A stretch of DNA of 64,000 bases from [Scytonema hofmanni] UTEX 2349 (GTDB taxonomy: Bacteria; Cyanobacteriota; Cyanobacteriia; Cyanobacteriales; Nostocaceae): NCBI RefSeq assembly GCF_000582685.1, contig NZ_KK073769.1:652421-716420 (forward strand), in the 5' to 3' direction. The notes under the pieces are model-generated. The model was not told the origin of the DNA and did no database searches. It saw only the letters and a program-made list of their open reading frames with translations. The translations under genes were made by a program, and so were the position numbers. Of the stretch, positions 6,929 through 15,051 are shown in pieces (position 1 is the first letter of the stretch; every line of letters begins with the position of its first letter).

Positions 6929-8800
6929 ATGAATAAAAGCATCGCCATAATTACCTCAATTTTACTGTTCCAGTTTCCTAATTTTGCTATTACACTTACT
7001 TCCAAAGCCCAAACAGTATCCCAAAATTCAACCTGCGAGATTATCCCAGAAAAGGATGCTCTTGCTGGGGAGTTTTCAGAAAAACAATTAGAAACTATTG
7101 CTAGTCGTATTACAGTCAAAGTAATTGGCGATAATAATGGGGGTTCGGGTACGCTACTTGCTAAAAAAGGAAATACGTATTTAGTCCTCACTAATTCCCA
7201 TGTTGTCAAAGGGGTTAATTCGATTAATATTAAAACAGTAGATGGAAAAACTCATACTGCAAAAATTGTCCCTAATACTAAGTTTGAAAAATTTGATTTA
7301 GCATTATTGCAATTTCAAACCAATGAAATTTACTGTCCCAGAGATATTGAAGATGTTGCAAATTTTCTTCCCAATACTACAATGTCAGTTACTGCTGCGG
7401 GATTTTCTGGAGAAAACGGAAAAATCGTATTTAGTCATGGCAAAATTCAAAAAATTTCCCAACCCCTTAAGGAAGGATATCAAATTGGCTACACCAGTAA
7501 TATCGAACAGGGGATGAGCGGTGGACCAATTATTCACAGTAGCGGGATGCTGATTGGAATTAATGGACGGGGTGCTTATCCAATTTTAAATAGTGGTTAT
7601 GTCTACCAAAATGGTTCCCGTCCCAGTGAGTCAGAAATTCAGGAAATGCGAAAGTTGAGTTGGGGGATTCCGATTGCAACCGTTTTAGCTGAGGTAAATA
7701 CAAATATACTAACTGCTTATAGTTTACCTTTACCAAAATCAAAACCTATCGTACCCACAACCCAATTAACTGGATGGTTAGGAGACTTAGAAAAAAAAGC
7801 TAAACAAATCACTGTGAGAATTGATAGTAGTAGTAGTGTTAATGGTTCAGGGATAATTATCGCTAAAAATGGGGATACTTATACAGTATTAACAGCAGCG
7901 CACGTTGTTTGTGAAAGAGAAGATGCTACCAAGCCATGTGGTAACTATAACTATCAAATACTTGCACCAGATGGTAAACAATATCCGGTAGAGAAAAACA
8001 CGATTAAAACAGAAGAGGGCGTAGATTTAGGGGTATTGAAATTTACCGCACCGAATCAGAATTACCAAGTAGCGACCCTAGCAAACTATAACCCCAATGA
8101 TAAAGATTTTATGTTCGATTATATATTTACTGCTGGCTATCCCAAATTAGGGAATAGTTCACCTTGGTGGTTGACAATGGGACAGATTTTCGGTCTAGAA
8201 GTTGGATTACTACAATCTAGAGAATCAGATTTTCAAACTGATAGTTCTGGTAAATTACAAACAGCAAGTTCCTTAACCGGAGGATATGAATTAGTTTACA
8301 CCAGCATTACCTATGGTGGCATGAGTGGGGGTCCTGTATTAGATTCCCAAGGACGAGTAATTGGGATTCATGGACGTGCAGAAGGGGAACAAGCCATTGA
8401 TGAGCAAACAGGAGATAGGGGTACTAGTAAAGGAAGAGTACAACTAGGTTATAGTTTAGGTATTCCCACCAGTACCTTTTTAGGGTTAGCAAGCAGGTTG
8501 GGAGTGCAAGCGCAAAAAGTAGAAACTGCTCCTGCACCGCAATTAAATGCCGAACAAAGAAAGTCTATTCAAGCAGCAATATTAACAACAGATATCGACA
8601 GAGGAAATGCAACACCCAGCCAATGGATAGAAAGGGGAAATCAACTGTGGCGCTTGAGTCGTTATGAGGAAGCAGTAACAGCATTTGATGAAGCCATCAA
8701 GCTGAAACCAGCATTTGTTCATTTAGCTTATTATGGCAAGGGTTTGGCTTTGGGGTGTTATTTACATAGAGCAGAAGCAATGGGATTTGGCACTGGCTGA
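6929..8800 (+). CDS. exported protein with two trypsin-like protease domains and the start of a TPR region; frameshifted
   Basis: A signal peptide (MNKSIAIITSILLFQFPNF) is followed by two complete trypsin-like domains. Domain 1 (about residues 45-250) has TNSHVV, FDLALL and GMSGGP. Domain 2 (about residues 275-525) has TAAHVV, DLGVLKF and GGMSGGP. Residues 560-600 begin a TPR helix pair (GNQLWRLSRYEEAVTAFDEA). The frame then shifts near 8750 and ends in YLHRAEAMGFGTG, while the TPR sequence continues in the next frame at 8733-9197. The original product was therefore about 770 residues. Tandem protease plus TPR proteins are common in filamentous cyanobacteria. The substrate is unknown. Confidence 0.75.
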   Translation: MNKSIAIITSILLFQFPNFAITLTSKAQTVSQNSTCEIIPEKDALAGEFSEKQLETIASRITVKVIGDNNGGSGTLLAKKGNTYLVLTNSHVVKGVNSINIKTVDGKTHTAKIVPNTKFEKFDLALLQFQTNEIYCPRDIEDVANFLPNTTMSVTAAGFSGENGKIVFSHGKIQKISQPLKEGYQIGYTSNIEQGMSGGPIIHSSGMLIGINGRGAYPILNSGYVYQNGSRPSESEIQEMRKLSWGIPIATVLAEVNTNILTAYSLPLPKSKPIVPTTQLTGWLGDLEKKAKQITVRIDSSSSVNGSGIIIAKNGDTYTVLTAAHVVCEREDATKPCGNYNYQILAPDGKQYPVEKNTIKTEEGVDLGVLKFTAPNQNYQVATLANYNPNDKDFMFDYIFTAGYPKLGNSSPWWLTMGQIFGLEVGLLQSRESDFQTDSSGKLQTASSLTGGYELVYTSITYGGMSGGPVLDSQGRVIGIHGRAEGEQAIDEQTGDRGTSKGRVQLGYSLGIPTSTFLGLASRLGVQAQKVETAPAPQLNAEQRKSIQAAILTTDIDRGNATPSQWIERGNQLWRLSRYEEAVTAFDEAIKLKPAFVHLAYYGKGLALGCYLHRAEAMGFGTG

Positions 8801-9197
8801 TTTTACCAAAGCCATTGCGATTAATCCTCAGTATGCTCAAGCTTACATAGTTCGGGGTCTGATTTACAAAGAGCAAAATAAAGGGGAATTAGCACTGGCT
8901 GATTACAACAAAGCCATTGCAATTAATCCTCAGCTTGCTGACGCTTACGGCAATCGGGGTGTTCTTTACAAAGAGCAAAATCAAGGGGAATTAGCACTGG
9001 CTGATTACACCAAAGCCATTGCGATTAATCCTCAGTATGCTCAAGCTTACACAGCCCGAGGATTAGTTTATCTTGAAAAGGGTGACAAACAAAAAGCCAT
9101 TCAAGATTTACAGCAAGCAGCCCAACTTTTTCAAGCGCAAGGAAATACTGCTGCTTATGAAATGCTTATGAATACCTTAAAGAAGTTGCAAGAATAA
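8733..9197 (+). CDS. TPR continuation of the upstream protease gene, out of frame
   Basis: From VIYIEQKQWDLALADFTKAI on, this is three and a half TPR repeats of about 34 residues (AIAINPQYAQAYIVRGLIYK, AIAINPQLADAYGNRGVLYK, AIAINPQYAQAYTARGLVYL) with a C-terminal helical cap. The first dozen residues only reflect the overlapping frame. The repeats are nearly identical at DNA level, which suggests recent repeat expansion. It has no ribosome site of its own, so I read it as the detached C-terminus of the 6929 gene. Confidence 0.7.
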   Translation: MARVWLWGVIYIEQKQWDLALADFTKAIAINPQYAQAYIVRGLIYKEQNKGELALADYNKAIAINPQLADAYGNRGVLYKEQNQGELALADYTKAIAINPQYAQAYTARGLVYLEKGDKQKAIQDLQQAAQLFQAQGNTAAYEMLMNTLKKLQE

Positions 9198-9332
9198 ATA
9201 TAATAATTGACTCAAGTAAACTGAGTTTGCCTTTAATCAAGCCGCTTGAGCTAAAAATGAATTAACAAATGTAGAAATTGGTTATAAAAAAGCCATAGTA
9301 GATATAGAACATGGCTGATATAATGCCTGTCT

Positions 9333-10136
9333 ATGTTTGATAACGTCTGTCGCTTTTTAGCAGAGTCATTTTCAGCCGATTTCGCCACCTGGCTACTCGG
9401 CGAATCTATTGCACTCACCCAACTCAGCCCATCAGAATTATCCCTCGAACCGATTCGAGCCGATGCTTTAATTCTGTTACAGTCCGATGAACTTGTCCTG
9501 CATATCGAATTCCAAACCGAACCAAAAGCCGAAATTCCCTTTCGGATGACGGATTATCGGTTAAGGACATATCGCAGATTTCCCAAAAAGCGGATGTATC
9601 AAGTTGTAATTTACCTCCAACCCACCACATCCGAATTAGTCCAGCAAACAGCTTTTGTGTTAGAAAATACCCGTCATGAATTTGGAGTTATTCGACTTTG
9701 GGAGCAACCCACCGACATATTTTTAAACACTCCTGGTTTGTTACCGTTCGCCACCCTCAGTCAAACTGAGGATAAAACGCGAACATTACAACAGGTTGCA
9801 GAAGCTATTGAGCAAATCAACGACACCCGAATCCAAAGTAATATTGCTGCATCAACGGCAATATTAACTGGGTTAGTATTAAACAAGGAACTGATTAAAA
9901 GGTTATTACGGAGTGATGCTATGCGCGAGTCTGTAATTTATCAGGATATACAGCAGGAAAAAGCTTTAGCAATTGTGACGCGACTACTTCGTCGTAAAGT
10001 TGGAACTGTTCCACCTGCACAGCTATTGCAAATCCAAGCTTTGGAATCAACACAGTTGGATGATTTAGCTGAGGCTTTACTTGATTTTTCGAGTTTAACC
10101 GATTTAGAAGCTTGGTTAGAACAGCATCAAGGTTAG
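9333..10136 (+). CDS. Rpn-family / DUF4351 recombination-promoting nuclease
   Basis: A 267-residue soluble protein. The N-terminal half has the PD-(D/E)xK core of the Rpn/YhgA-like family: RADALILL (Asp), then LHIEFQTEPKAEIPFRM (Glu-Phe-Gln), then RTYRRFPKKRMYQVVIYLQP. The C-terminal third (RLLRRKVGTVPPAQLLQIQA ... LAEALLDFSSLTDLEAWL) is the DUF4351-type tail. These genes are plentiful in Nostocales and behave like mobile or conflict-associated nucleases. It stands alone in the cargo, transcribed opposite to the CAST genes. The role is inferred from family. Confidence 0.8.
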   Translation: MFDNVCRFLAESFSADFATWLLGESIALTQLSPSELSLEPIRADALILLQSDELVLHIEFQTEPKAEIPFRMTDYRLRTYRRFPKKRMYQVVIYLQPTTSELVQQTAFVLENTRHEFGVIRLWEQPTDIFLNTPGLLPFATLSQTEDKTRTLQQVAEAIEQINDTRIQSNIAASTAILTGLVLNKELIKRLLRSDAMRESVIYQDIQQEKALAIVTRLLRRKVGTVPPAQLLQIQALESTQLDDLAEALLDFSSLTDLEAWLEQHQG

Positions 10137-10236
10137 AGCAATTCATTGAGGATTTGTAAAATCTTATATGTAGGGTTGTTGACTGTTGACTGTTGACGGT
10201 CAACAGGCAAAACCGATATTTTTCACTCAATGGTTA

Positions 10237-10680
10237 GCGATCGCACTCCACCCATATCCGCTACGGGGATTATTGTGCATATCAATAGGGCGATCGCATT
10301 CCACCCATATCCGCTACGGGAATTATTGTGCATATTAATAGCGCGATCGCATTTTACCCATATCCGCTACGGGAATTGTTGTGCATATTAATAGGGCGAT
10401 CGCATTCCACCCATATCCGCTACGGGGATTATTGTGCATATTAATAGGGCGATCGCACTCCACCCATATCGCCTACGGGAATTGTCTCATATATCCATAG
10501 AGCGATCGCATTTTATCTATATCGCCGACGGAATTGTCCCATATATTAATATAGCGATCGCACTCCACCCATATCGCCTACGGGAATTGTCTCATATATT
10601 AATATGGCGATCGCACTCCACCCATATCGCCTACGGGAATTGTCTCATATATTAATATGGCGATCGCATTTTATCTATAT
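10237..10680. repeat. tandem array of a 53-bp unit, eight copies plus a partial ninth
   Basis: Each unit begins with the HIP1 octamer GCGATCGC and continues with variants of ATTCCACCCATATCCGCTAC, GGGAATT and CATATTAATA. Two subtypes are visible. The first four units read CCGCTACGGG and GTGCATAT; the later ones read CGCCTACGGG and CTCATATAT. Unit length is constant except for one 1-bp deletion in the sixth copy. An ORF that runs through part of it (10434-10655) is a by-product of the repeat. Confidence 0.9.
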
Positions 10681-10910
10681 CTATAAGCCCAAAAAATAAG
10701 CTTTTAAAATTATTTTCCCTTCCTGCGTAAAACAACTTAGTCGAGAAAGTAATAGGAATAGAAGCAATTAAAAAGGTTGCATCACCTCGAATAAAGATTT
10801 AACAAGGAGAAGAATCATGAGGATGGTTTGCGTCCTTTTGTTGAACTGAGTGACAACCAATTACAAGTACCTTCTATCCCTACCTGAGATATATCAATTA
10901 GGAGAAAATC

Positions 10911-11294
10911 ATGAAGAAGCACAAACTGGGTATCAAAATCATTATTGCTCTATCTACTATTTCTATGTTTGGCTGTGTTAGCAGTCAGGGATCGAATGAT
11001 AATAGTATCAAATCTTCACAGCCTCAAGTACCTGCTGGTTATTTAAGAACGTACACACAACCTCAAATACCCTCTAGTTATCCAAGAACGTACACACAGC
11101 CTCAAGTACCTGCTGAATCAACATACCCACAAGATGATATTTCAAGTGAAATAGAAAGGGGAAACAATGTGATCGAGAAATATAATCGTGATTTGAAAAA
11201 TAGAAACATTTCTAATTACCAACGCGGAAGTATACAAGTAGACCAAGATTACTTAAATCACTCCAGAGCTAAATCATATGCACCAGGGAATTAG
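10911..11294 (+). CDS. small lipoprotein with TYTQPQ(V/I)P repeats
   Basis: A 127-residue protein with a good ribosome site (TTAGGAGAAAATCATG). A lipoprotein signal peptide ends in the lipobox SMFGC (Cys near residue 23). The mature part is a linker with three TQPQ(V/I)P repeats, two of them preceded by R-T-Y, and then a charged helical tail (EIERGNNVIEKYNRDLKNRN). No enzyme motifs are seen. It should be anchored in a membrane facing the periplasm. Function is unknown. Confidence 0.55.
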   Translation: MKKHKLGIKIIIALSTISMFGCVSSQGSNDNSIKSSQPQVPAGYLRTYTQPQIPSSYPRTYTQPQVPAESTYPQDDISSEIERGNNVIEKYNRDLKNRNISNYQRGSIQVDQDYLNHSRAKSYAPGN

Positions 11295-11338
11295 TTTCAT
11301 CGTCCCATAGTCATCGGTAATCTAATACTAATTTTATA

Positions 11339-11402
11339 TGAAGTTGCATATAATCATTGTTGATGTAGCAGGTTTTAGACTAACTAATTATATGCAGCTT
11401 CA
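11339..11402. repeat. inverted repeat element
   Basis: TGAAGTTGCATATAAT (11339-11354) faces ATTATATGCAGCTTCA (11387-11402) with one mismatch and a 32-base loop. It follows the lipoprotein gene and may be a small palindromic element or a transcription end. The rest of the 380-bp gap up to 11676 holds a GGGTTACGCTGCGCTAACCT repeat and no gene. Confidence 0.5.
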
Positions 11403-11676
11403 CATTAAAACGGTATAATAACCATGTTAGGAAATAGCTTGAAAATAAAATATCAGTCTCATAAATAGTTGAGATAAAAAGAACATTCTAGGAAGACGTA
11501 ATTTTTTGTAAAACCTCTACCGTCTGAAATAAACGCTCAATTTTTGAAACGCATGGGTTACGCTGCGCTAACCTATTGTGTATTTTATTCAACCAACATA
11601 CTTATTGGAGCATTGTTTTAGAAAACAAAACTCTGAAAATACAACAAGAAATTAGTTAGTTTTAGGGAACTATTAT

Positions 11677-11985
11677 ATGAAAGCTTTGAGCAAGCAGTCC
11701 ATGATGGAATATGTTGCCACAGAAGTTGGCGAACCTGTTATTGAAAGCTCTATTGTTAATCGTGTTGGCTTCGTAAAAGATTATATGATTGGGGAATTAG
11801 GAAAGGTATTTGCAGATATTGGTGCTGCCGAGATGGGTATAGTCGGAGAATTTACTGGAGGTCTTATTGGGGGGACTTTTGTACGTGCTTTTACTGAATA
11901 CCCCGATCAAGGACATTCCTTACCTGACAAGATGTTAATCATCTGTGATAGGTTAAGATTGTGTACATTTTATCAATACCTCTAA
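11677..11985 (+). CDS. hypothetical protein of 102 residues
   Basis: It starts with ATG at 11677 (MKALSKQSMMEYVATEVGE), without a strong ribosome site. The middle is glycine-rich and hydrophobic (EMGIVGEFTGGLIGGTFVRA), a composition seen in some membrane-active or bacteriocin-like peptides. No family is recognised. The tail (LIICDRLRLCTFYQYL) looks unnatural and may result from a deletion. A large nested inverted repeat follows 20 bp after the stop. Confidence 0.35.
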   Translation: MKALSKQSMMEYVATEVGEPVIESSIVNRVGFVKDYMIGELGKVFADIGAAEMGIVGEFTGGLIGGTFVRAFTEYPDQGHSLPDKMLIICDRLRLCTFYQYL

Positions 11986-12003
11986 AGGATGAGAAAAAAG
12001 CTT

Positions 12004-12090
12004 TTGATAATGATAATAGCTCAGATGGGTGGGAGGAAGAGTCTAGCTTTGCTAAACTCTTCCTCCTCTTAATTTAATTATCATTATCAA
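12004..12090. terminator. nested double inverted repeat, probable terminator or palindromic element
   Basis: An outer pair, TTGATAATGATAAT/ATTATCATTATCAA (12004-12017 and 12077-12090), encloses an inner pair, GGAGGAAGAGT/ACTCTTCCTCC (12032-12042 and 12056-12066). Both pairs are perfect. The inner stem followed by CTCTTAATTT could terminate the 11677 gene. The outer pair is unusual for a plain terminator. Confidence 0.5.
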
Positions 12091-12217
12091 TAGTGAAAAA
12101 AAATCCAATTTGATAGGGCGATCGCTAATCTTGAATAGAACGATTTCAGGATAAATCGGTTATTGTTGGGTCGCACAAAGATGTCAAACTAAGTGATGAC
12201 AAGTTTGGCTCACCACG

Positions 12218-13546
12218 ATGTCTAAAAAAACAAAGCGTAATCCCGACCATGTCAAGCGATATAATACTCCTACTATCAATAACGAAGTAATTAGCCAACA
12301 GTTAGAAGCTTTATTAACTCCTGCGATCGCTGCTCAAAAAAAATACTATAAACAATTAGGATTACGAGACCGTATAATTAATCTGTCGTTGATGGTAGCG
12401 GCAGTATTAACACTGCTATGGCGGCAAGTACCAAGCGTACAGGAATTAAATCGTTTGTTGGCACGAGAAAATTTGTTATGGTGTCGTGCTACTAAAATTG
12501 CTCAACAATCACTCGCCGAAAGGTTTTTAGTTTTCCCAGCAGAATTATTTGAGCGAGTCTTTAAAGATTTACTGCCTCAATTACAACACAATTGGCAGCA
12601 ACGTACTCAACGCTCACTACCAGATAGTATTAAGTTTGCACGGAGAAATTTTGAACAAATCTGGGTGGCGGATGGGACAACACTGGAAGCTTTATTCCGT
12701 AAGCTCAAAAGTCTAGAAGACTTAAAAACAGGGCATTTGGCAGGAAAGATTTGTACAGTCATCGATTTGGTGACTCGACTTCCCATCGAAATTTGGTTTC
12801 ATACTAATCCATCGGCAAGCGATACTAATTTTGAGGCAGTACTTCTCAATTTACTAACTGCTAAAACACTAATTCTGTTGGACAGAGGATTTTATCATTT
12901 CCTATTTTTTGAACGACTTATTAATCAAAATATTCACTTTATTACTCGATTAAAAGCTAAAGCGTCTATTAAAGTATTAAAGATATTTACTTACGACCAT
13001 TCTGTTAAAGACCAATTGATTCAACTTGGTAATGGTCGAGGTGGCGCTCCTATTCTTACTTTACGATGGGTACAAATTCGAGTTGGCGAAGCCACCTATT
13101 CTTACATTACCTCTGTTCTTGATCCAAATGTTTTACCTCCCTACGTTGTGGCTGATTTGTATCGACGAAGATGGAGAATTGAAGAGGCTTTTCATACGGT
13201 AAAACGCTTGTTGGGATTGTCTTATTTGTGGACAGGCTCTATTAATGGTATCAAGTTACAGGTGTGGGCAACTTGGCTTTTTTATGCCGTTTTAGTGGAT
13301 CTGGGAGATGCGATCGCCGACGAATTATCTCTGCCTTTTGATCGTATTTCTTTGGAAATGATATATCGTGGTTTGTACCATTTTAGCGTTTCTTACGCTC
13401 AAGGTAAAGCTACAGACCCAGTTAAGTACTTCACCGCAAAAGAAAATCAGGATTTAGGCGTGGTCAAAGCACTGCGAAAACCTGTCCCCAAGCTGGATTT
13501 ATCACCTTTTCCTCTACCCCCCTTGACAACCGTGCAATTCTCTTAA
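12218..13546 (+). CDS. IS4-family transposase
   Basis: A 442-residue DDE transposase. Asp residues lie in WVADGTTLEALF and LILLDRGFYHF. The signature YRRRWRIEEAFHTVKRLLGL carries the Y-(2)-R-(3)-E-(6)-K pattern typical of IS4. The length is normal for the family and the reading frame is intact. I could not define terminal inverted repeats by eye in the flanks (about 12110-12217 and 13547-13590), so the limits of the insertion are not given. It sits just beyond the 3' end of tniQ, convergent with it. Confidence 0.85.
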   Translation: MSKKTKRNPDHVKRYNTPTINNEVISQQLEALLTPAIAAQKKYYKQLGLRDRIINLSLMVAAVLTLLWRQVPSVQELNRLLARENLLWCRATKIAQQSLAERFLVFPAELFERVFKDLLPQLQHNWQQRTQRSLPDSIKFARRNFEQIWVADGTTLEALFRKLKSLEDLKTGHLAGKICTVIDLVTRLPIEIWFHTNPSASDTNFEAVLLNLLTAKTLILLDRGFYHFLFFERLINQNIHFITRLKAKASIKVLKIFTYDHSVKDQLIQLGNGRGGAPILTLRWVQIRVGEATYSYITSVLDPNVLPPYVVADLYRRRWRIEEAFHTVKRLLGLSYLWTGSINGIKLQVWATWLFYAVLVDLGDAIADELSLPFDRISLEMIYRGLYHFSVSYAQGKATDPVKYFTAKENQDLGVVKALRKPVPKLDLSPFPLPPLTTVQFS

Positions 13547-13594
13547 CCTGTCACGGATGGCGACTGGGCGATCGCCTTTGTTTTATCTATTAAT

Positions 13595-13617
13595 AAATCT
13601 ACGTGTGTCGTAGATTT
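13595..13617. terminator. hairpin between IS4 and tniQ
   Basis: AAATCTACG (13595-13603) faces CGTAGATTT (13609-13617) with a five-base loop, between two convergent genes. A short T-run follows on either strand, so it could serve tniQ, the transposase gene or both. Confidence 0.45.
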
Positions 13618-13685
13618 TGCCTTAAATATTGAGATAGGAGACAGTGCGATCGCCCTTGGCGGGGCTTTGCCCATCGCGCTGCTTA

Positions 13686-14201
13686 TTAACCCTTCTTCTG
13701 TTTTTTCGCCATCGTCGCAAATGGTAAAAAACAATGGGGACACTCCCCTAGTACCCAATCTCCTGGAATCGGGAAGGGTGTCTCGCAGTTAGTGCATTTT
13801 GTGAGTAAGCGTAATTGATGGCGATCGCATACCATCACATCCTTAAACTGCCACTCGATGCGGTGAAAGGGTGACTCCTGATAACAAGCACCACACAATC
13901 GAATAGGTCTTGGTTTCATCGTCACACCTTTTGGCGGTAGCATTTGACTTAATCTATCCGCATTAACTCCCACCACAGATGCCAAAGCCTCCAACTCCTG
14001 TTGAGTAGGAAACGGATTGAAGTATAACTTTTCCCAGCGTGAAATAACTGCACCAAGACCAGCAATTTTTCCTAAAGAGTATCCTGAGGGTAGGCTGTTA
14101 GCCTTAAAGCGACGCAAACGCCCCAAATAATGACTAATACTCTCTCCTTCGTATGGCTCGACATAGCCTAACTTTGGCAGAATTTCATCATCTTCATTCA
14201 T
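13686..14201 (-). CDS. tniQ: TniQ, CAST target-selection protein
   Basis: TniQ bridges the Cas12k-guide complex and the TnsC filament. From ATG 14201 (MNEDDEILPKLGYV) the product is 171 residues, close to the compact TniQ of other V-K CASTs. Alternatives are ATG 14240 and TTG 14252. Conserved pieces are PYEGESISHYLGRLRRF, the WEKLYFNPFPTQQELEALAS segment, IRLCGACYQESPFHRIEWQF, CDRHQLRL and the closing CxxC...CPHC zinc site. It overlaps the end of tnsC by 8 nt with the chosen start, so tnsB-tnsC-tniQ is one operon. Confidence 0.92.
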   Translation of the reverse strand: MNEDDEILPKLGYVEPYEGESISHYLGRLRRFKANSLPSGYSLGKIAGLGAVISRWEKLYFNPFPTQQELEALASVVGVNADRLSQMLPPKGVTMKPRPIRLCGACYQESPFHRIEWQFKDVMVCDRHQLRLLTKCTNCETPFPIPGDWVLGECPHCFLPFATMAKKQKKG

Positions 14202-15048
14202 TCCTATTTCTACTTTCGAGGGGAACGTATTTTCTGCCATAACGACTAGCAATTTTTTCTAAAATGCTTTCATCAACCCGACTAAATCCATTTTTGAGAG
14301 AATGTAAAACTGCCTTAGTTAGTATTTTTACTAAAACTCCCATTCGCGCATTTGTACTAACCGCTAAAATTTCAAAGATATTACCCTCACCTAAATTAGA
14401 CGCTTCTGGAAGAGATAGAATATCGAATTCAATTGTACTTAATGTTTTTCTAAAATCCTCCTGTTCCAAGCGTTCAAACTCATACAATGTTGGAAAATTA
14501 GTCAACAAGTCACAACCTTGTAAAATATCATCTAACTCCTTACCTCCAACTAAGACAATAGGAACATGACACTCTTCAAAAAGTTGCTTCAAGTCTATAA
14601 GTGCCTCTTTTTGGAGATTTTCAGCATTATCAATAATCACCAGTTCTAGTCCAAATAGTTCAAGGCTACCCCCTAATCTTGGACGTAAATCCTGTCGTTT
14701 ACCTGTTGGTGCAGCATGGTTAATATCCTTCAGGATTTGTGAAAACAGACGTTTAAAACTCGATGCTGACCAAGCTTTTACATAGGAAACTCGTTTTTTA
14801 TCCTCATCCCGATAGTGAAGCGCGGCTCGGCTTTTACCTACATCTCTTGGACCAATGACACGACCACATTGTTTCATGATACGCAGTTCATCTAACCATT
14901 TGAAGCATTCTGAAGCCCGATCAGTTGTGATAAAACAAGTCCGGAAAAGCTCCTCAATATCAATAGTTTTAGCAATTTGAGCCTTAAGGTCTAACTGTGG
15001 GGCTAAGACTTCAACAAAGGATTGGGTTGCAAGTTGCGATCGCGCCAT
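14194..15048 (-). CDS. tnsC: TnsC, AAA+ transposition regulator
   Basis: A 284-residue ATPase that in V-K CASTs forms helical filaments on DNA and recruits TnsB. Walker A is GPRDVGKSRAA near residue 67. Walker B is LELVIIDNAENL, with sensor region VPIVLVGGKELDDIL. The C-terminal helical domain ends RYGRKYVPLESR. It starts three bases after the tnsB stop. Length and domain layout match V-K TnsC, and the reading frame is intact. Confidence 0.92.
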   Translation of the reverse strand: MARSQLATQSFVEVLAPQLDLKAQIAKTIDIEELFRTCFITTDRASECFKWLDELRIMKQCGRVIGPRDVGKSRAALHYRDEDKKRVSYVKAWSASSFKRLFSQILKDINHAAPTGKRQDLRPRLGGSLELFGLELVIIDNAENLQKEALIDLKQLFEECHVPIVLVGGKELDDILQGCDLLTNFPTLYEFERLEQEDFRKTLSTIEFDILSLPEASNLGEGNIFEILAVSTNARMGVLVKILTKAVLHSLKNGFSRVDESILEKIASRYGRKYVPLESRNRNE

Positions 15049-15051
15049 AAT

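Noticed and set aside
10434..10655. 73-codon ORF
   Set aside because: It is the translation of the 53-bp tandem repeat and the amino-acid sequence simply follows the DNA period.
13543..13758. 71-codon minus-strand ORF at the tniQ end
   Set aside because: It overlaps the TniQ 3' end in another frame and a terminator hairpin, and the composition is not protein-like.
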